A program made the translations under genes and the position numbers. From the NCBI RefSeq assembly GCF_905220365.1, contig NC_061131.1, forward strand, positions 930,001 to 994,000: DNA of 64,000 nt. Reading direction: 5' to 3'. This stretch comes from Vanessa cardui. Lineage: Eukaryota > Arthropoda > Insecta > Lepidoptera > Nymphalidae. The first letter of the stretch is position 1, and each line of letters opens with the position of its first letter. Shown here piece by piece: positions 63,769 through 64,000 of the stretch. The notes under the pieces were generated by a model, which ran no database searches, was not told where the DNA came from, and saw nothing but the letters and a program-made list of their open reading frames with translations.

Positions 63769-64000
63769 AAGATAGGAGAGTATATATGGGAATATAGCTG
63801 TTGATTTGTTTGGGTCAACAAACAATCAAATACTGATACTAAACTAGTCCAAAATTAGAAGTGATCTCGATGCCAGTTCTGTCAACCACATTTAAGTAAC
63901 TATGTTTAAATTGTGGTAGTATCCAGGATACAGAAGTTAGAAAAAACGCTCTACAAAATATTAGAAACATCTTAAAAGCATCGATAAATAAGCCTATCAT

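Noticed and set aside
1..64000. CRISPR array, phage, operon, rRNA, organellar insert
   Set aside because: No regularly spaced identical repeats, no dense same-strand coding, and no rRNA or mitochondrial gene sequence was recognised; the repeat content is that of an insect nuclear genome.

Overview
This window looks like nuclear DNA from a moth or butterfly, possibly a nymphalid. It is strongly AT-rich and dense with degraded and young transposable elements. The diagnostic evidence is about 17 copies or fragments of a tRNA-derived SINE whose head, body and (GTT)n tail match the Metulj-type SINE known from butterflies. There are also several other repeat families common in lepidopteran introns and intergenic DNA. 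There is no bacterial, organellar or viral gene organisation, no rRNA, no genuine tRNA gene and no CRISPR array.

Protein-coding content is minimal. The only convincing host-like coding segment is a 95-codon block at 385-672. It has raised GC, balanced codons, an in-frame stop and a downstream AATAAA, and is probably the last exon of a gene that continues off the left edge. All other protein-like sequence is decayed LINE reverse transcriptase. It includes Jockey-type C-termini at 3538-3915, 12240-13098, 34165-34430 and 57045-57190. RTE-like C-termini lie on the minus strand at 20394-20695 and 53447-53600. An RT core fragment lies on the minus strand at 38040-38320, and a third LINE type with a GATTT-rich tail occurs at many sites. 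A possible short spliced exon at 38990-39062 and a CpG-rich, CGAT-rich block at 40860-41135 are the only other hints of host gene structure.

Layout: 0-9 kb holds the exon, SINEs and LINE tails. 9-12.2 kb is unannotated AT-rich DNA. 12.2-13.4 kb is a Jockey-type LINE with a SINE placed directly after its tail. 17.8-23.6 kb is the most structured part. Two nearly identical composite repeats of about 1.3 kb lie in the same orientation about 4.35 kb apart. The first is flanked by perfect 92-bp direct repeats. The second is preceded by an inverted copy of its own first 224 bp, so it can fold into a long hairpin. A possible solo LTR and a pair of TGACGTCA sites follow. 24-36 kb holds LINE tails, a near-identical pair of a second SINE family, and a three-level nested insertion (32.4-33.1 kb). 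36-63 kb is sparser, with three hairpin or terminal-inverted-repeat MITE families, a SINE nested in another repeat, a LINE nested in a MITE, and many members of three families that begin with ACTAG.

No new multi-gene biological system is evident. The features most worth following up are the 92-bp direct repeats around the composite element, the 224-bp inverted repeat, the shared architecture of the three ACTAG families, the small TIR elements with nested insertions, and the unidentified terminal exon. Family names are from recognition of sequence patterns only; no database search was possible.
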